Below, in pieces: positions 28,870 to 39,974 of a DNA stretch of 64,000 nucleotides. This DNA is from Pantoea sp. AS-PWVM4 (lineage in GTDB: Bacteria > Pseudomonadota > Gammaproteobacteria > Enterobacterales > Enterobacteriaceae), in NCBI RefSeq assembly GCF_000468095.1, contig NZ_ASZC01000022.1, positions 1 to 64,000 on the forward strand, read 5' to 3'. A program made the translations under genes and the position numbers. The notes beneath the pieces are model-generated. The model made no database searches, was not told the origin of the DNA, and saw only the letters and a list, made by a program, of their open reading frames with translations. The number at the start of each line of letters is the position of its first letter. Positions within the stretch are counted from its first letter, which is position 1.

Positions 28870-30363
28870 ATGACTTCTCACTATCTGCGCATTTTTACCC
28901 AACGTAATGCTGCCGTTTTGCTGTTACTGGGCTTCGCCTCCGGACTTCCGCTGGCGTTAACCGCTGGCACGTTGCAGGCGTGGATGACCGTTGAGAACAT
29001 CGACCTGAAAACCATTGGTTTCTTCTCCCTTGTTGGCCAGGCCTACGTCTTTAAGTTCCTGTGGTCACCCATGATGGACCGATATACGCCGCCGTTCCTC
29101 GGTCGGCGTCGCGGCTGGTTGCTGGTCACGCAGTTGTTGTTGATCGGCGGCATCGTGGCAATGGGCTTTATGCAGCCCGCCCGGGATTTAACGCTGCTGG
29201 CCGCAGTAGCGGTGTTGGTTGCGTTCTGTTCTGCCTCGCAAGATATTGTGTTTGATGCCTGGAAAACCGACATCTTACCGCCCGAAGAACGCGGCAGCGG
29301 TGCAGCCATTACCGTTTTAGGCTACCGCCTCGCGATGCTGATCTCCGGCGGTCTTGCGTTGTGGCTGGCCGATCGTTATCTCGGTTGGCAGGCCACTTAC
29401 TGGTTGATGGCCATACTGATGTTGCCAGGTCTGATCGCGACCTTGCTGGCTAAAGAACCTGAAGTTCCGGCGAATGAGCCTCGTAATTTGCGCCAGGCCG
29501 TCTCGTTGCCGCTGAAAGATTTCTTCCAGCGCAATAATGCCTGGCTACTGATTACGCTTATCATCCTTTATAAGCTGGGCGATGCTTTTGCCGCCTCACT
29601 CACCACGACCTTTCTGATCCGTGGCGTTGGCTTTAATCCGGGCGATGTTGGCCTGGTCAACAAAACGCTTGGGCTGCTGGCAACCATCATTGGTGCTTTG
29701 TATGGCGGTGTGCTGATGCAACGCCTGAGTCTGTTCCGGGCGCTGATGATCTTTGGCCTGTTGCAGGCGGTATCGAATTTTGCGTACTGGCTACTGGCGG
29801 TAACACCGCCTCATTTATGGAGCATGGCAGGGGCGGTATTTATTGAGAACCTGTGCGGCGGTATGGGGACAGCCGCCTTTGTCGCGCTGCTGATGACACT
29901 GTGCAACAAATCATTCTCTGCGACACAGTTTGCCCTGCTTTCCGCACTTTCCGCTGTGGGTCGAGTGTATGTCGGGCCAGCCGCAGGCTGGTTAGTGGAA
30001 CTCTGGGGATGGCCAACATTCTATGCCTTTACCGTCGTTGCAGGTTTGCCTGGTCTGCTTCTGCTGTGGGTGTGCCGTAACACGCTGAATGCAATCCAGC
30101 AAAGCGGCGAATTTCTCCCCCGCAGCCAGTGGCAACAAGGGTATCGCTGGACGGTGCGTTTGTTTAGCCTTGGCTGCGCCATGCTGGCGGTCTGGCTGCT
30201 GGCGTTGGCGCTGAGCGCCACAGGATTCTGGCAACCCGGTAATCTACTGGCTCACCTGTTTGAAGTGGGAATGGGCCTGGCGTTGATCGCGGTGGCATTC
30301 GGGGTGACTCTTGATTGCCTCGCATTGCGAAAACACCCTCAGGTAAAAACCCATCAGGTTTAG
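28870..30363 (+). CDS. ampG: Muropeptide permease AmpG
   Basis: A 497-aa MFS-fold inner-membrane permease that imports GlcNAc-anhydroMurNAc peptides for cell-wall recycling; in species with AmpR-controlled AmpC it is needed for beta-lactamase induction. Conserved blocks are ASGLPLALTAGTLQAWM, SASQDIVFDAWKTD and ENLCGGMGTAAFVALLM. The start at 28870 (MTSHYLRIF) fits the family better than the ORF start at 28840. About 14 hydrophobic segments. Confidence 0.97.
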   Translation: MTSHYLRIFTQRNAAVLLLLGFASGLPLALTAGTLQAWMTVENIDLKTIGFFSLVGQAYVFKFLWSPMMDRYTPPFLGRRRGWLLVTQLLLIGGIVAMGFMQPARDLTLLAAVAVLVAFCSASQDIVFDAWKTDILPPEERGSGAAITVLGYRLAMLISGGLALWLADRYLGWQATYWLMAILMLPGLIATLLAKEPEVPANEPRNLRQAVSLPLKDFFQRNNAWLLITLIILYKLGDAFAASLTTTFLIRGVGFNPGDVGLVNKTLGLLATIIGALYGGVLMQRLSLFRALMIFGLLQAVSNFAYWLLAVTPPHLWSMAGAVFIENLCGGMGTAAFVALLMTLCNKSFSATQFALLSALSAVGRVYVGPAAGWLVELWGWPTFYAFTVVAGLPGLLLLWVCRNTLNAIQQSGEFLPRSQWQQGYRWTVRLFSLGCAMLAVWLLALALSATGFWQPGNLLAHLFEVGMGLALIAVAFGVTLDCLALRKHPQVKTHQV

Positions 30364-30722
30364 CCGCTATATTCTTGTCGTCGAATTAATTGACTAAAAA
30401 ATATCAGCGACTAAATTTTATCGGATAGCATTTTTTTACAACGCAAAAAAGAAACATTAAATTAACAATTGCCGTGAATATTAAAAACCGGTGAGCAATT
30501 ATTTTGTAGATTTATTATCGCAAAAATGATGCAAAATTGTTAAATAAATGGGTATTAAAAGTACGGTTTATGCTTTCCCTGATTTTACTGCGGTTTCTAT
30601 CATTTGATTTTGTTATAATAATGCCAACTGCTTGTCTGCGTTAATAATTTGTCACCCTGCGCAACATCTGTGACACCCTTAGCAAAAGGTGTCAACAGCC
30701 TTCTGACACATCCTTAAGCTGG
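30364..30722. other. AT-rich regulatory gap upstream of cyoA
   Basis: The 437 bp between ampG and cyoA hold no gene. The left part (about 30380-30640) is strikingly AT-rich, with runs such as ATTTTTTTACAACGCAAAAA and GTTAAATAAATGG, and would suit ArcA-, Fur- or H-NS-type binding. The right part holds a strong dyad (30671-30694) and the cyo promoter. No T-rich terminator for ampG is obvious. Confidence 0.5.
30671..30694. promoter_or_regulatory. Inverted repeat upstream of the cyo promoter
   Basis: TGACACCCTT-AGCA-AAAGGTGTCA: 10-bp arms with one mismatch, ending 28 bp before the -35. Further TGTCA/TGACA half-sites occur at about 30651 and 30704. The placement suits an activator or repressor; I do not recognise the cognate factor. 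Confidence 0.45.
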
Positions 30723-30751
30723 TTTACACTGCATAAACCTTCCCGTAAAAT
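30723..30751 (+). promoter_or_regulatory. Sigma-70 promoter of cyoABCDE
   Basis: TTTACA (30723-30728), 17-bp spacer, TAAAAT (30746-30751). Transcription would start near 30758, about 43 nt before the cyoA start codon. Confidence 0.8.
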
Positions 30752-30800
30752 GCGCGCACACTTAAACGACAATAGAGCCCTTTGTCATTGAGGTCGTTAA

Positions 30801-31727
30801 ATGAGACTCAGGAAATACAATAAAAGTTTGGGGATTTTGTCATTAATTGCAGGCGCTGTATTACTCAGTGGCTGCGATAGTGCGTTGTTAAATCCCAAAG
30901 GACAGATTGCACTGGAGCAACGTTCGTTGATTCTGACAGCTTTTGGCTTGATGTTGATCGTCGTAATCCCGGCAGTCTTTATGGCGGTGTTTTTTGCCTG
31001 GAAATATCGGGCAACCAATACCAATGCGAAGTATAGCCCCAACTGGTCACACTCTAACAAAGTGGAAGCCGTGGTCTGGACCATTCCGATCCTGATCATT
31101 CTCTTCCTCGGCGTTCTGACCTGGAAATCAACCCACGCGCTGGAGCCGAGCAAACCGCTGGCCTCTGACGTCAAACCGGTTGAGATCGACGTTGTCGCGC
31201 TGGACTGGAAATGGCTGTTTATTTACCCGGACCAGGGTATTGCAACCGTTAACCAGCTTGCCTTCCCGGCAAATACTCCGGTCAGCTTCAAGATCACCTC
31301 CAACTCCGTCATGAACTCCTTCTTTATTCCTACGCTGGGTAGTCAGATCTACGCGATGGCGGGCATGCAGACCAAACTGCACCTGATCGCCAACGAGCCG
31401 GGAATTTTCGACGGTATGTCTGCTAACTTCAGTGGTCGCGGTTTCTCTGGCATGAAGTTCAAAGCCATTGCCACCAAAGACGACGCGGAATTCCAGCAGT
31501 GGGTAGCCAAAGTGAAAGCGGCTCCAGACACGCTGACCACCATGGATGATTTCGAAAAACTGGCTGCGCCAAGCGAAAATCACCCGGTGGAATATTTCTC
31601 TACGGCCAATCCTGAACTGTTCAAACAAGTTATTGATAAGTTCAAGATGAGCCACGGGAAGATGGACATGCCAGAGCACGAAGGCATGGACATGAGTCAC
31701 GCCGCTTCCGCGGGAGCCGAGGAATAA
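30801..31727 (+). CDS. cyoA: Cytochrome bo3 ubiquinol oxidase subunit II
   Basis: A 308-aa membrane-anchored subunit II. Lipobox LSGC gives a lipidated Cys25; two transmembrane helices follow, then a periplasmic cupredoxin-like domain that lacks the CuA ligands, as in quinol oxidases. The C-terminal tail is rich in Met/His ([15 protein letters not shown]). GAGGT precedes the ATG. First gene of the cyo operon. Confidence 0.98.
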   Translation: MRLRKYNKSLGILSLIAGAVLLSGCDSALLNPKGQIALEQRSLILTAFGLMLIVVIPAVFMAVFFAWKYRATNTNAKYSPNWSHSNKVEAVVWTIPILIILFLGVLTWKSTHALEPSKPLASDVKPVEIDVVALDWKWLFIYPDQGIATVNQLAFPANTPVSFKITSNSVMNSFFIPTLGSQIYAMAGMQTKLHLIANEPGIFDGMSANFSGRGFSGMKFKAIATKDDAEFQQWVAKVKAAPDTLTTMDDFEKLAAPSENHPVEYFSTANPELFKQVIDKFKMSHGKMDMPEHEGMDMSHAASAGAEE

Positions 31728-31731
31728 TACG

Positions 31732-33714
31732 ATGTTCGGAAAATTAACACTGGATGCAGTGCCGTACCATGAGCCGATTATCATGGTCACGGTTGCCGGT
31801 ATCATCATAGGTGGTCTGGCTATCATTGCCGCCATCACCTACTTTGGTAAATGGCAATATCTCTGGTCTGAATGGCTGACGTCAATCGACCACAAAAAAC
31901 TGGGTATCATGTACATCATCATGGCATTCGTCATGCTGCTGCGTGGCTTTGCTGATGCAGTCATGATGCGTACCCAACAGGTGATGGCTTCCGCCGGGGA
32001 AGCAGGCATACTACCACCGCACCACTACGACCAGATCTTCACCGCCCACGGCGTGATTATGATCTTCTTCGTGGCGATGCCTTTCGTGGTAGGTCTGATG
32101 AACGTTGCGGTTCCGCTGCAAATTGGTGCACGCGACGTTGCCTTCCCGTTCCTGAACAACCTGAGCTTCTGGTTCACTGCGATCGGTGTGATTCTGGTTA
32201 ACCTGTCTCTGGGTGTGGGCGAGTTCGCGCAGACTGGCTGGCTGGCCTATCCGCCGCTTTCGGGTGCGGAGTACAGTCCTGGCGTCGGGGTCGATTACTG
32301 GATCTGGAGTCTCCAGCTATCCGGTATCGGGACCACGTTAACCGGTATCAACTTCTTCGTGACCATTCTGAAGATGCGTGCACCGGGCATGGACCTGTTC
32401 AAAATGCCGGTATTCACCTGGGCTGCTCTGTGTACTAACGTCCTGATCATCGCTGCGTTCCCGGTACTGACCGTAACGCTGGCACTGTTGACCCTCGACC
32501 GTTACCTCGACTTCCATTTCTTCACTAACGAAATGGGCGGTAACATGATGATGTACGTCAACCTGATTTGGGTCTGGGGTCACCCGGAAGTATACATCCT
32601 TGTCCTGCCGGTGTTTGGTGTCTTCGCTGAAGTCACTGCCACCTTCTCGAAAAAGCGTCTGTTTGGTTACACCTCTCTGGTGTGGGCGACCATCGCCATT
32701 ACCGTACTGTCGTTCATCGTTTGGCTGCACCACTTCTTCACCATGGGTGCCGGTGCCAACGTTAACGCCTTCTTCGGTATCATGACGATGATCATCGCGA
32801 TTCCGACCGGCGTGAAAATCTTCAACTGGCTGTTCACCATGTATCAGGGTCGTATCGAGTTCCACTCAGCAATGCTGTGGACCATCGGCTTCCTGGTAAC
32901 CTTCTCCATTGGTGGTATGACAGGTGTTCTGCTGGCGGTACCGGGTGCGGACTTCGTTCTGCATAACAGCCTGTTCCTGATCGCGCACTTCCACAACGTT
33001 ATCATCGGTGGTGTGGTGTTCGGTTGTATGGCTGGTGTGACTTACTGGTTCCCGAAAGCCTTCGGCTTTACCCTGAACGAAACCTGGGGCAAACGCGCCT
33101 TCTGGTTCTGGATCATCGGGTTCTTCGTAGCGTTTATGCCGCTGTATGCGCTGGGCTTCATGGGTATGACCCGTCGTGTTAGCCAGGACATCGACCCGCA
33201 GTTCCACTCACTGCTGGTGGTTGCGGCTTGCGGTGCTGCGCTGATTGCCTGTGGCATCCTGTGTCAGCTGATCATGTTCTACGTTTCTGTGCGTGACCGC
33301 GACCAGAACCGTGATCTGACCGGTGACCCGTGGGGTGGTCGTACGCTGGAGTGGGCAACCTCTTCACCGCCGCCGTTCTACAACTTTGCTGTAATCCCGC
33401 ACGTTCACGAGCGCGATGCTTTCTGGGAAATGAAAGAGAAAGGCGAAGCGTATCAGCAGCCGGCTAAATATGAAGAAATTCATATGCCGAAAAACAGTGG
33501 TGCTGCCATTGTTATCGCTGCCTTCGGTACGATTTTCGGCTTCGCGGCTATCTGGCACATCTGGTGGCTGGTGGTTGTTTCCTTCCTGGGCATGATCATC
33601 TCCTGGATTGTGAAGAGCTTCGATGAAGACGTGGATTACTACGTACCGGTTGCGGAAATCGAGCAGATCGAGAAGAAGCACTTTGACGAAATCAGCAAAG
33701 CAGGTCTGAAATAA
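31732..33714 (+). CDS. cyoB: Cytochrome bo3 ubiquinol oxidase subunit I
   Basis: A 660-aa haem-copper oxidase catalytic subunit with about 15 helices, holding low-spin haem b, haem o3 and CuB. The His-Tyr cross-link motif [12 protein letters not shown], the CuB histidines (WLHHFF) and the haem ligand region (HFHNVIIGG) are intact. It oxidises ubiquinol, reduces O2 and pumps protons. It begins 4 bp after cyoA and its TAA overlaps the cyoC ATG. Confidence 0.99.
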   Translation: MFGKLTLDAVPYHEPIIMVTVAGIIIGGLAIIAAITYFGKWQYLWSEWLTSIDHKKLGIMYIIMAFVMLLRGFADAVMMRTQQVMASAGEAGILPPHHYDQIFTAHGVIMIFFVAMPFVVGLMNVAVPLQIGARDVAFPFLNNLSFWFTAIGVILVNLSLGVGEFAQTGWLAYPPLSGAEYSPGVGVDYWIWSLQLSGIGTTLTGINFFVTILKMRAPGMDLFKMPVFTWAALCTNVLIIAAFPVLTVTLALLTLDRYLDFHFFTNEMGGNMMMYVNLIWVWGHPEVYILVLPVFGVFAEVTATFSKKRLFGYTSLVWATIAITVLSFIVWLHHFFTMGAGANVNAFFGIMTMIIAIPTGVKIFNWLFTMYQGRIEFHSAMLWTIGFLVTFSIGGMTGVLLAVPGADFVLHNSLFLIAHFHNVIIGGVVFGCMAGVTYWFPKAFGFTLNETWGKRAFWFWIIGFFVAFMPLYALGFMGMTRRVSQDIDPQFHSLLVVAACGAALIACGILCQLIMFYVSVRDRDQNRDLTGDPWGGRTLEWATSSPPPFYNFAVIPHVHERDAFWEMKEKGEAYQQPAKYEEIHMPKNSGAAIVIAAFGTIFGFAAIWHIWWLVVVSFLGMIISWIVKSFDEDVDYYVPVAEIEQIEKKHFDEISKAGLK

Positions 33715-34331
33715 TGTCAACTCAAACTGTGACGACACACCACCACGACGCCCATGCGGAGCATGGGCATCACGATGCAGGAGCCAATAAGATCTTTGGC
33801 TTCTGGATCTACCTGATGAGTGACTGCATTATCTTCGCAACGCTGTTTGCGACCTATGCAGTTATGGTCAACAACACTGCCGGTGGCCCGGCAGGTAAAG
33901 ACATCTTCGAACTGCCGTTTGTACTGGTAGAAACCGCGCTGCTGCTGCTCAGCTCCATTACCTATGGTATGGCAGTGATCGCGATGAACAACCAGAACAA
34001 GGGCGCGGTCATCAGCTGGTTAGCGTTGACCTTCCTGTTCGGTGCCGGATTTATCGGGATGGAAATCTATGAATTCCATCACCTGATCATGGAAGGCTTC
34101 GGTCCAAACCGTAGCGGCTTCCTGTCCGGATTCTTTACGCTGGTTGGGACGCACGGTCTGCATGTGACCTCTGGTCTGATCTGGATGGCAGTGCTGATGT
34201 TCCAGATCTCCAAGCGTGGTCTGAGCGCCACTAACCGCACCCGTATCATGTGCCTGAGCCTGTTCTGGCACTTCCTGGATGTGGTGTGGATCTGCGTATT
34301 TACCATTGTTTACCTGATGGGGGCCATGTAA
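33714..34331 (+). CDS. cyoC: Cytochrome bo3 ubiquinol oxidase subunit III
   Basis: A 205-aa subunit III with five helices and a His-rich N-terminus ([15 protein letters not shown]). The family motifs EIYEFHH and [14 protein letters not shown] are present. It shares TAATG junctions with both cyoB and cyoD, so translation is coupled. It contains no redox centre and stabilises the complex. Confidence 0.98.
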   Translation: MSTQTVTTHHHDAHAEHGHHDAGANKIFGFWIYLMSDCIIFATLFATYAVMVNNTAGGPAGKDIFELPFVLVETALLLLSSITYGMAVIAMNNQNKGAVISWLALTFLFGAGFIGMEIYEFHHLIMEGFGPNRSGFLSGFFTLVGTHGLHVTSGLIWMAVLMFQISKRGLSATNRTRIMCLSLFWHFLDVVWICVFTIVYLMGAM

Positions 34332-34660
34332 TGAGTCATTCAGCAACCGAACATGGTGCATCACACGGTAGCGTGAAGTCCTACATGATCGGCTTCATCC
34401 TGTCGATCATCCTGACGGCGATCCCGTTCTGGATGGTGATGGATGGCGGCGCCTCTAAAGGCACCATTCTGGCTGTCGTTCTGGTGTGTGCGGTGGTTCA
34501 GGTGCTGGTGCACCTGGTCTACTTCCTTCACCTTGATAGCAAATCTGAGGGTGGCTGGAACATGGTGGCCATTGTCTTTGCGGCCGTCATTATTTTGATT
34601 GTCGTAGTAGGCTCACTGTGGATTATGTGGAACCTCAACTACAACATGATGGTCCACTAA
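34331..34660 (+). CDS. cyoD: Cytochrome bo3 ubiquinol oxidase subunit IV
   Basis: A 109-aa three-helix subunit, exactly the E. coli length. The start at 34331 overlaps the cyoC stop (TAATG). The conserved [12 protein letters not shown] is present. Needed for assembly of the binuclear centre in subunit I. Confidence 0.97.
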   Translation: MSHSATEHGASHGSVKSYMIGFILSIILTAIPFWMVMDGGASKGTILAVVLVCAVVQVLVHLVYFLHLDSKSEGGWNMVAIVFAAVIILIVVVGSLWIMWNLNYNMMVH

Positions 34661-34669
34661 GAGTCGCCC

Positions 34670-35560
34670 ATGATGATTAAGCAATACCTGCAAGTAACAA
34701 AACCAGGAATTATTTTCGGCAATTTAATTTCTGTGATCGGTGGATTCCTGCTGGCTTCGAAAGGCAGCATTGATTACACCTTGTTCGTCATCTCACTGGT
34801 GGGTGTATCGCTGGTTGTCGCATCAGGTTGTGTTTTCAACAACGTGATTGACCGCGATATCGATATCAAGATGGAGAGAACGCGGAATCGAGTGCTGGTT
34901 AAAGGCCTTATCTCGGCGAAAGTGAGCCTGGTTTATGCAACCGCATTAGGTATTGCTGGCTTTGCGTTGCTTTATTTCGGTGCTAACCCGCTGGCCATGT
35001 GGCTGGCGGTGCTGGGCTTCGTAGTCTACGTCGGCATTTACAGCCTCTATATGAAGCGTAATTCGGTCTACGGTACGCTGATTGGTAGCCTCTCTGGCGC
35101 AATGCCGCCAGTGATTGGTTACTGCGCGGTGACTAACGAGTTTGATGCTGGCGCGCTGATTTTGCTGGCGATCTTTAGCCTGTGGCAGATGCCGCACTCC
35201 TATGCGATTGCCATCTTCCGCTTTAAAGATTACCAGGCAGCGAACATCCCGGTTCTGCCGGTGGTGAAAGGCATCTCCGTGGCGAAAAACCATATTACGC
35301 TGTATATCCTGGCGTTTATGATTGCCACGCTGATGCTGTCGCTGGGCGGCTACGCTGGCTACAAATATCTGGTCGTTGCTGCGGCAGTGAGTGTCTGGTG
35401 GCTCGGGATGGCGCTTTCAGGTTACAAAACCTCAAACGATAAAGTTTGGGCGCGTAAACTGTTTGTCTTCTCCATTGTTGCTGTCACTGCTTTGAGCGTA
35501 ATGATGTCGGTGGATTTTATGACCCCAGCGTCAAAAGATCTGCTGACTTACGTCTGGTAA
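34670..35560 (+). CDS. cyoE: Protohaem IX farnesyltransferase (haem O synthase)
   Basis: A 296-aa UbiA-family prenyltransferase that makes haem O for the CyoB active site. The first Asp motif is [18 protein letters not shown]: the acidic residues are intact but E. coli has NNYIDRDIDRKMERT, so Tyr and Arg positions differ. Last cyo gene, 9 bp after cyoD, ending at a terminator. Confidence 0.97.
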   Translation: MMIKQYLQVTKPGIIFGNLISVIGGFLLASKGSIDYTLFVISLVGVSLVVASGCVFNNVIDRDIDIKMERTRNRVLVKGLISAKVSLVYATALGIAGFALLYFGANPLAMWLAVLGFVVYVGIYSLYMKRNSVYGTLIGSLSGAMPPVIGYCAVTNEFDAGALILLAIFSLWQMPHSYAIAIFRFKDYQAANIPVLPVVKGISVAKNHITLYILAFMIATLMLSLGGYAGYKYLVVAAAVSVWWLGMALSGYKTSNDKVWARKLFVFSIVAVTALSVMMSVDFMTPASKDLLTYVW

Positions 35561-35580
35561 TTTAGCTCCGCAAATCCATG

Positions 35581-35612
35581 AAAGGGCGCGATTTTCGCGC
35601 CCTTTCTTTTTG
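35581..35612 (+). terminator. Terminator of the cyo operon
   Basis: AAAGGGCGCGA, loop TTT, TCGCGCCCTTT, followed by CTTTTTG; 21 nt after the cyoE stop. Confidence 0.92.
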
Positions 35613-35692
35613 TTACCATCGCTTAAAAACAATTGTTTTACCCGCCCTGCCCTGCTCCCTAGAATAAGTGCAGCAAATTAACAGAGGTTGCA

Positions 35693-37057
35693 ATGAAAGA
35701 TAATAAAATGACTCCGGTAGAGCTGCGTGCTACATGGGGTTTGGGTACGGTTTTTTCCCTGCGTATGCTGGGAATGTTTATGGTGCTGCCGGTGCTCACC
35801 ACCTATGGCATGGCGCTACAGGGTGCCAGTGAAACATTAATTGGCCTGGCGATAGGTATCTATGGCCTGGCACAGGCGATCTTCCAGATTCCCTTTGGTT
35901 TACTCTCGGACCGTATCGGTCGTAAACCGCTGATTGTCGGTGGCCTGCTGCTGTTTGTTTTAGGTAGCGTAATTGCGGCTACCACCACCTCTATCTGGGG
36001 TGTCATTCTTGGTCGTGCCTTACAAGGCTCCGGCGCTATCGCCGCGGCCGTGATGGCCTTATTGTCCGATTTAACCCGTGAGCAGAACCGAACCAAAGCA
36101 ATGGCTTTTATCGGCATCAGCTTCGGGGTCACTTTCGCTATTGCGATGGTTCTCGGTCCAATTGTCACCCATGCACTCGGCCTGCATGCATTGTTCTGGA
36201 TGATTGCGATTCTGGCAAGCTGTGGCATTGTGATTACGCTGCTGGTGGTGCCCAATGCCCCAAACCATGTGCTGAACCGTGAGTCCGGCATGGTGAAAGG
36301 CAGCATCCGCGCGGTACTGACCAATTCACGCCTGGTGAAACTGAATATTGGTATCCTGTGTCTGCACATCCTGCTGATGTCGAGCTTCGTGGCGCTGCCC
36401 GGCCAGTTTGAACAAGCTGGATTCCCGGCCTCCGAGCACTGGAAAGTGTATCTGGTGACCATGCTGGTTTCCTTTGTCAGCGTCATCCCGTTCATTATTT
36501 ATGCCGAAGTCAAACGCCGCATGAAACGAGTGTTTGTCAGTTGTGTCGGATTGATTGTGGTGGCGGAAATCGTACTGTGGGGAGCAGGCAGCCACTTCTG
36601 GACGCTGGTGATTGGCGTGCAGCTGTTCTTCCTGGCCTTCAACCTGATGGAAGCGATTCTGCCGTCCTTAATCAGTAAAGAATCTCCGCCGGGTTATAAA
36701 GGCACGGCGATGGGCATCTACTCCACCAGCCAATTCCTCGGCGTCGCCATTGGCGGCAGCATGGGCGGTTGGGTATTTGGTCATTTTGATGCACAAACGG
36801 TGTTTCTGGTGGGTGCGGTGGTCGCGGCGATTTGGCTGTTTATCAGCATGTCGATGCAGGAACCCCCTTATGTCAGCAGCCTGCGTATTGTCCTGAGCGA
36901 TGCGGTGCTGGCAGTTCCCAATCTGGAGAAACGTCTGAAAGCCCAGCCCGGTGTTGCGTCGGTGTTTATCGTGCCGGAAGAGAAAAGCGCCTACATCAAG
37001 ATAGACAGTAAAGTGACGAGCCGCGTTGAACTGGAAGCGCTGCTCGCCAGCAGTTAA
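35693..37057 (+). CDS. yajR: MFS transporter YajR
   Basis: A 454-aa major facilitator with twelve helices plus a C-terminal soluble domain (about 390-454, ferredoxin-like YAM domain) seen in E. coli YajR. The A-motif GLLSDRIGRKPLI after helix 2 and motif B region are present. Substrate unknown. The length equals the E. coli protein. It ends at a hairpin facing the alcohol dehydrogenase. Confidence 0.95.
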   Translation: MKDNKMTPVELRATWGLGTVFSLRMLGMFMVLPVLTTYGMALQGASETLIGLAIGIYGLAQAIFQIPFGLLSDRIGRKPLIVGGLLLFVLGSVIAATTTSIWGVILGRALQGSGAIAAAVMALLSDLTREQNRTKAMAFIGISFGVTFAIAMVLGPIVTHALGLHALFWMIAILASCGIVITLLVVPNAPNHVLNRESGMVKGSIRAVLTNSRLVKLNIGILCLHILLMSSFVALPGQFEQAGFPASEHWKVYLVTMLVSFVSVIPFIIYAEVKRRMKRVFVSCVGLIVVAEIVLWGAGSHFWTLVIGVQLFFLAFNLMEAILPSLISKESPPGYKGTAMGIYSTSQFLGVAIGGSMGGWVFGHFDAQTVFLVGAVVAAIWLFISMSMQEPPYVSSLRIVLSDAVLAVPNLEKRLKAQPGVASVFIVPEEKSAYIKIDSKVTSRVELEALLASS

Positions 37058-37061
37058 AACC

Positions 37062-37088
37062 AAGCCCGGCCATTGCGCCGGGCTTTTG
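37062..37088. terminator. Terminator between yajR and the alcohol dehydrogenase gene
   Basis: AAGCCCGGC, loop CATTGC, GCCGGGCTT, followed by TTG on the + strand. It lies between convergent stops and probably serves both. Confidence 0.8.
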
Positions 37089-37089
37089 T

Positions 37090-38130
37090 TTACAGCGACA
37101 TATCAACAACAATACGGCCTTCAATTTTACCGGCATGCATGCGGGCAAAGATGTCGTTGATGTTGGTCAACGGCTCCACCGCTACATTGGCTTTCACTTT
37201 GTGACGACCAGCGAAGTCGAGCGCCTCCTGCAAATCCTTACGGGTGCCGACAATTGAACCGCGTACCGTAATACCGTCCAGCACCATGTCAAAAATCGAC
37301 AGGTCAAATTTGCCCGGCGGCAGGCCATTCAGCACCATCGTACCGCCACGACGCATGGTTCCCAATGCTTGCTCAAAGGCTTTCGGTGAAACCGCTGTCA
37401 CCAGCACACCGTGCGCGCCGCCGAAGCTTTCGTGGAAGAATTTCGCCGGATCGACATTTTTCGCGTTAGCCACCACGCTGGCACCCAGACGTTTAGCAAA
37501 CTCCAGCTTCTCGTCATCAATATCAACAGCAGCCACGTTAAGTCCCATCGCTACCGCGTACTGAACAGCCATATGTCCCAGACCACCGATACCGGAAATC
37601 ACCACCCAGTCACCCGGTTTGGTATCCGTCATCTTCAGCCCTTTGTACACCGTGACCCCGGCACACAAAATCGGCGCGATCTCATGGTACTCAATGTTAT
37701 CCGGCAGAATACCGACGTAGTTAGCATCCGCCAGGCAATACTCTGCAAAGCTACCATTGACTGAATAACCGGCATTCTGCTGCGACAGACACAGCGTTTC
37801 CCAGCTATCGAGACAATATTCGCAATGACCACAGGCCGAGTAGAGCCAGGGCACACCCACGCGATCGCCAAGTTTAAGATGTTTCACACCTTCGCCCAGC
37901 GCTACAACCTGACCAACACCTTCATGGCCGGGAATAAAGGGGGGATTAGGTTTGATCGGCCAGTCACCTTCAGCAGCGTGCAAATCGGTATGGCAAACCC
38001 CGGTGGCGGCAATTTTTACCAGAATCTGGCCCGGGCCCACCGAAGGCACCGGTACTTCTTCAATCACCAAAGGTTCACCGAACGATTTCACAACTGCCGC
38101 TTTCATCGTGGTTTTGATCTTCATGTTCAT
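37090..38130 (-). CDS. adhP: Zinc-dependent alcohol dehydrogenase (AdhP/AdhA type)
   Basis: A 346-aa medium-chain alcohol dehydrogenase. The catalytic zinc ligands are in GVCHTDLH and GHEG, the structural zinc site is [15 protein letters not shown], and the Rossmann motif is GIGGLGHMA. It should interconvert primary alcohols such as ethanol with aldehydes using NAD+. The ATG at 38130 has GGAG nine bases upstream. It follows the aldehyde dehydrogenase gene by 32 bp, so both probably come from the sigma-54 promoter at 39777-39792. Exact substrate is inferred. Confidence 0.85.
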   Translation of the reverse strand: MNMKIKTTMKAAVVKSFGEPLVIEEVPVPSVGPGQILVKIAATGVCHTDLHAAEGDWPIKPNPPFIPGHEGVGQVVALGEGVKHLKLGDRVGVPWLYSACGHCEYCLDSWETLCLSQQNAGYSVNGSFAEYCLADANYVGILPDNIEYHEIAPILCAGVTVYKGLKMTDTKPGDWVVISGIGGLGHMAVQYAVAMGLNVAAVDIDDEKLEFAKRLGASVVANAKNVDPAKFFHESFGGAHGVLVTAVSPKAFEQALGTMRRGGTMVLNGLPPGKFDLSIFDMVLDGITVRGSIVGTRKDLQEALDFAGRHKVKANVAVEPLTNINDIFARMHAGKIEGRIVVDMSL

Positions 38131-38162
38131 CAATTCACTCTCCAAAAGGGTCTGTTAAGGGG

Positions 38163-39683
38163 TTAAAAGAGCCCCAGTGGTGCGATGTCGTAGCTAACCA
38201 GCAGGTTTTTCGTTTGTTGGTAGGCGTTAAGCGCCATTTTATGCGTTTCGCGCCCTACTCCGGATTGTTTATAGCCGCCAAAAGCAGCGTGTGCCGGGTA
38301 GATGTGGTAGCAGTTGGTCCAGACGCGACCGGCTTTAATACTACGCCCCATGCGATAAGCCAAATTCGTGTTTCGTGTCCAGACACCGGCCCCAAGGCCA
38401 AATTGTGTCTGGTTGGCAATCTCCAGCGCTTCGGCCTCATCTTTAAAGGTGGTGACACCGATAACTGGCCCAAAAATCTCTTCCTGGAAACAGCGCATCT
38501 GGTTATCGCCTTTAATCAGCGTCGGCTGAATATAGAAGCCATTATCGAACGCTGGCGCAATGCTGGCGCGCTCACCGCCGGTCAGGATTTGACCTCCCTC
38601 CTGCCGCGCAATGTCGATATAAGAGAGAATTTTATCAAACTGCTGACGCGAAGCCTGGGCACCGATCATAGTTTCGGTATCCAGCGGATCTCCACGGCGA
38701 ATAGTGGCAATCTTCGCCATCACCCGCTCCATAAACGGGGCATAGATCGATTCATGGATCAGCGCGCGTGACGGGCAGGTACAAACTTCGCCCTGATTGA
38801 AGAAGCCCAACACCAGACCTTCCACCGCTTTTTCAATAAACTCCGGCTCACCGTCCATCACATCGGCAAAATAGATGTTGGGAGATTTACCGCCCAGTTC
38901 GACGGTACAGGGAATAATATTCTCCGCCGCGCACGCCATGATATGACGTCCCACCGGGGTCGAACCGGTAAAGGCGATTTTGGCAATACGTTTACTGGTC
39001 GCCAGCGCTTCACCCGCTTCGCGGCCAAAACCCTGTACCACGTTAAGCACCCCCGCCGGGAACAGATCGCCGATTAATTCCAGCAGCAGAGTGATACCCA
39101 GCGGCGTCTGCTCGGCGGGTTTCAGAACCACACAGTTACCCGCAGCCAGCGCCGGAGCCAGTTTCCAGGCCGCCATCAATAACGGGAAGTTCCACGGGAT
39201 AATCTGCCCCACCACGCCCAACGGCTCGTGGAAGTGGTAGGCGACGGTGTTTTCATCGATCTCTGCCGTACTACCTTCCTGCGCGCGCAGGCAGCCCGCG
39301 AAGTAACGGAAGTGGTCAACCGCCAATGGCAGATCCGCATTCAGCGTTTCACGGATCGGCTTACCGTTGTCCCAGCTCTCGGCTACGGCCAACATTTCCA
39401 GATTGGCTTCGATACGATCCGCCACCTGTAACAGCAGATTGGCACGGTGTTGCACACTGGTTTTTCCCCAGGCGTCAGCAGCCTGATGAGCTGCATCCAG
39501 TGCTAAGTCGATATCACGCGCGTCCGATCGAGGGAACTGCGCAATGTCGCTGCCATCAACTGGCGAGGTGTTAGTAAAGTACTGGCCGCTGAGCGGCTCT
39601 GTGAATTTGCCCGCAATGTAGTTGCCGTAAGTCGCTTTGAAAGAAACCAAAGCGCCGGGCGTGCCGGGATGTGCATAACGCAT
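38163..39683 (-). CDS. exaC: Acetaldehyde-type NAD+ aldehyde dehydrogenase (ExaC/AcoD/AldB family)
   Basis: A 506-aa aldehyde dehydrogenase. The general base Glu is in [11 protein letters not shown] and the catalytic Cys in [17 protein letters not shown]-binding FTGSTPVG and the C-terminal [12 protein letters not shown] are intact. The N-terminus [20 protein letters not shown] is characteristic of the ExaC/AcoD branch that oxidises acetaldehyde to acetate in ethanol or acetoin catabolism. First gene of the adh-ald unit, divergent from a sigma-54 activator. Clear family, substrate inferred. Confidence 0.88.
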   Translation of the reverse strand: MRYAHPGTPGALVSFKATYGNYIAGKFTEPLSGQYFTNTSPVDGSDIAQFPRSDARDIDLALDAAHQAADAWGKTSVQHRANLLLQVADRIEANLEMLAVAESWDNGKPIRETLNADLPLAVDHFRYFAGCLRAQEGSTAEIDENTVAYHFHEPLGVVGQIIPWNFPLLMAAWKLAPALAAGNCVVLKPAEQTPLGITLLLELIGDLFPAGVLNVVQGFGREAGEALATSKRIAKIAFTGSTPVGRHIMACAAENIIPCTVELGGKSPNIYFADVMDGEPEFIEKAVEGLVLGFFNQGEVCTCPSRALIHESIYAPFMERVMAKIATIRRGDPLDTETMIGAQASRQQFDKILSYIDIARQEGGQILTGGERASIAPAFDNGFYIQPTLIKGDNQMRCFQEEIFGPVIGVTTFKDEAEALEIANQTQFGLGAGVWTRNTNLAYRMGRSIKAGRVWTNCYHIYPAHAAFGGYKQSGVGRETHKMALNAYQQTKNLLVSYDIAPLGLF

Positions 39684-39776
39684 CGCAAACTCCTTAATGT
39701 AGGGTCAGATGTTCTGGAGCTGGCAGCGGCAACCTGAGGGTCGCCAGGTTGAACAGCCCGCTGCCAGCATCACTAT

Positions 39777-39792
39777 TGCAGCGCGCGTGCCA
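39777..39792 (-). promoter_or_regulatory. Sigma-54 promoter of the aldehyde/alcohol dehydrogenase operon
   Basis: On the minus strand TGGCAC-GCGCG-CTGCA matches the -24/-12 consensus (TGGCAC-N5-TTGCA) except for one base. It lies about 95 bp upstream of the aldehyde dehydrogenase start. The divergent gene encodes an activator with an intact GAFTGA loop, so the site is supported by context. Confidence 0.8.
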
Positions 39793-39900
39793 GTTTTTTT
39801 CAGCTTGCGATGGATTAAAAAATAGTGATACTCAACATAGAGTTACATAAAAAATAACCGTAATAACTTAATGGAATGGTACGGTAAAAATCACCATCTG

Positions 39901-39950
39901 TGTTGCATATCGCAACACCACAAAAACCAAATAGCTACAATGTCGCAACA
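39901..39950. promoter_or_regulatory. Putative enhancer sites of the AcoR-type activator
   Basis: TGTTGC-ATATC-GCAACA (39901-39917) is a perfect 6-bp inverted repeat; TGTCGCAACA (39941-39950) repeats the right half-site 33 bp away, about three helical turns. They lie about 110-160 bp upstream of the sigma-54 promoter, a normal enhancer position, and just ahead of the regulator gene. Binding by the regulator is inference. Confidence 0.6.
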
Positions 39951-39974
39951 CTTTGCCAGGGCATGAGGTTAGCA

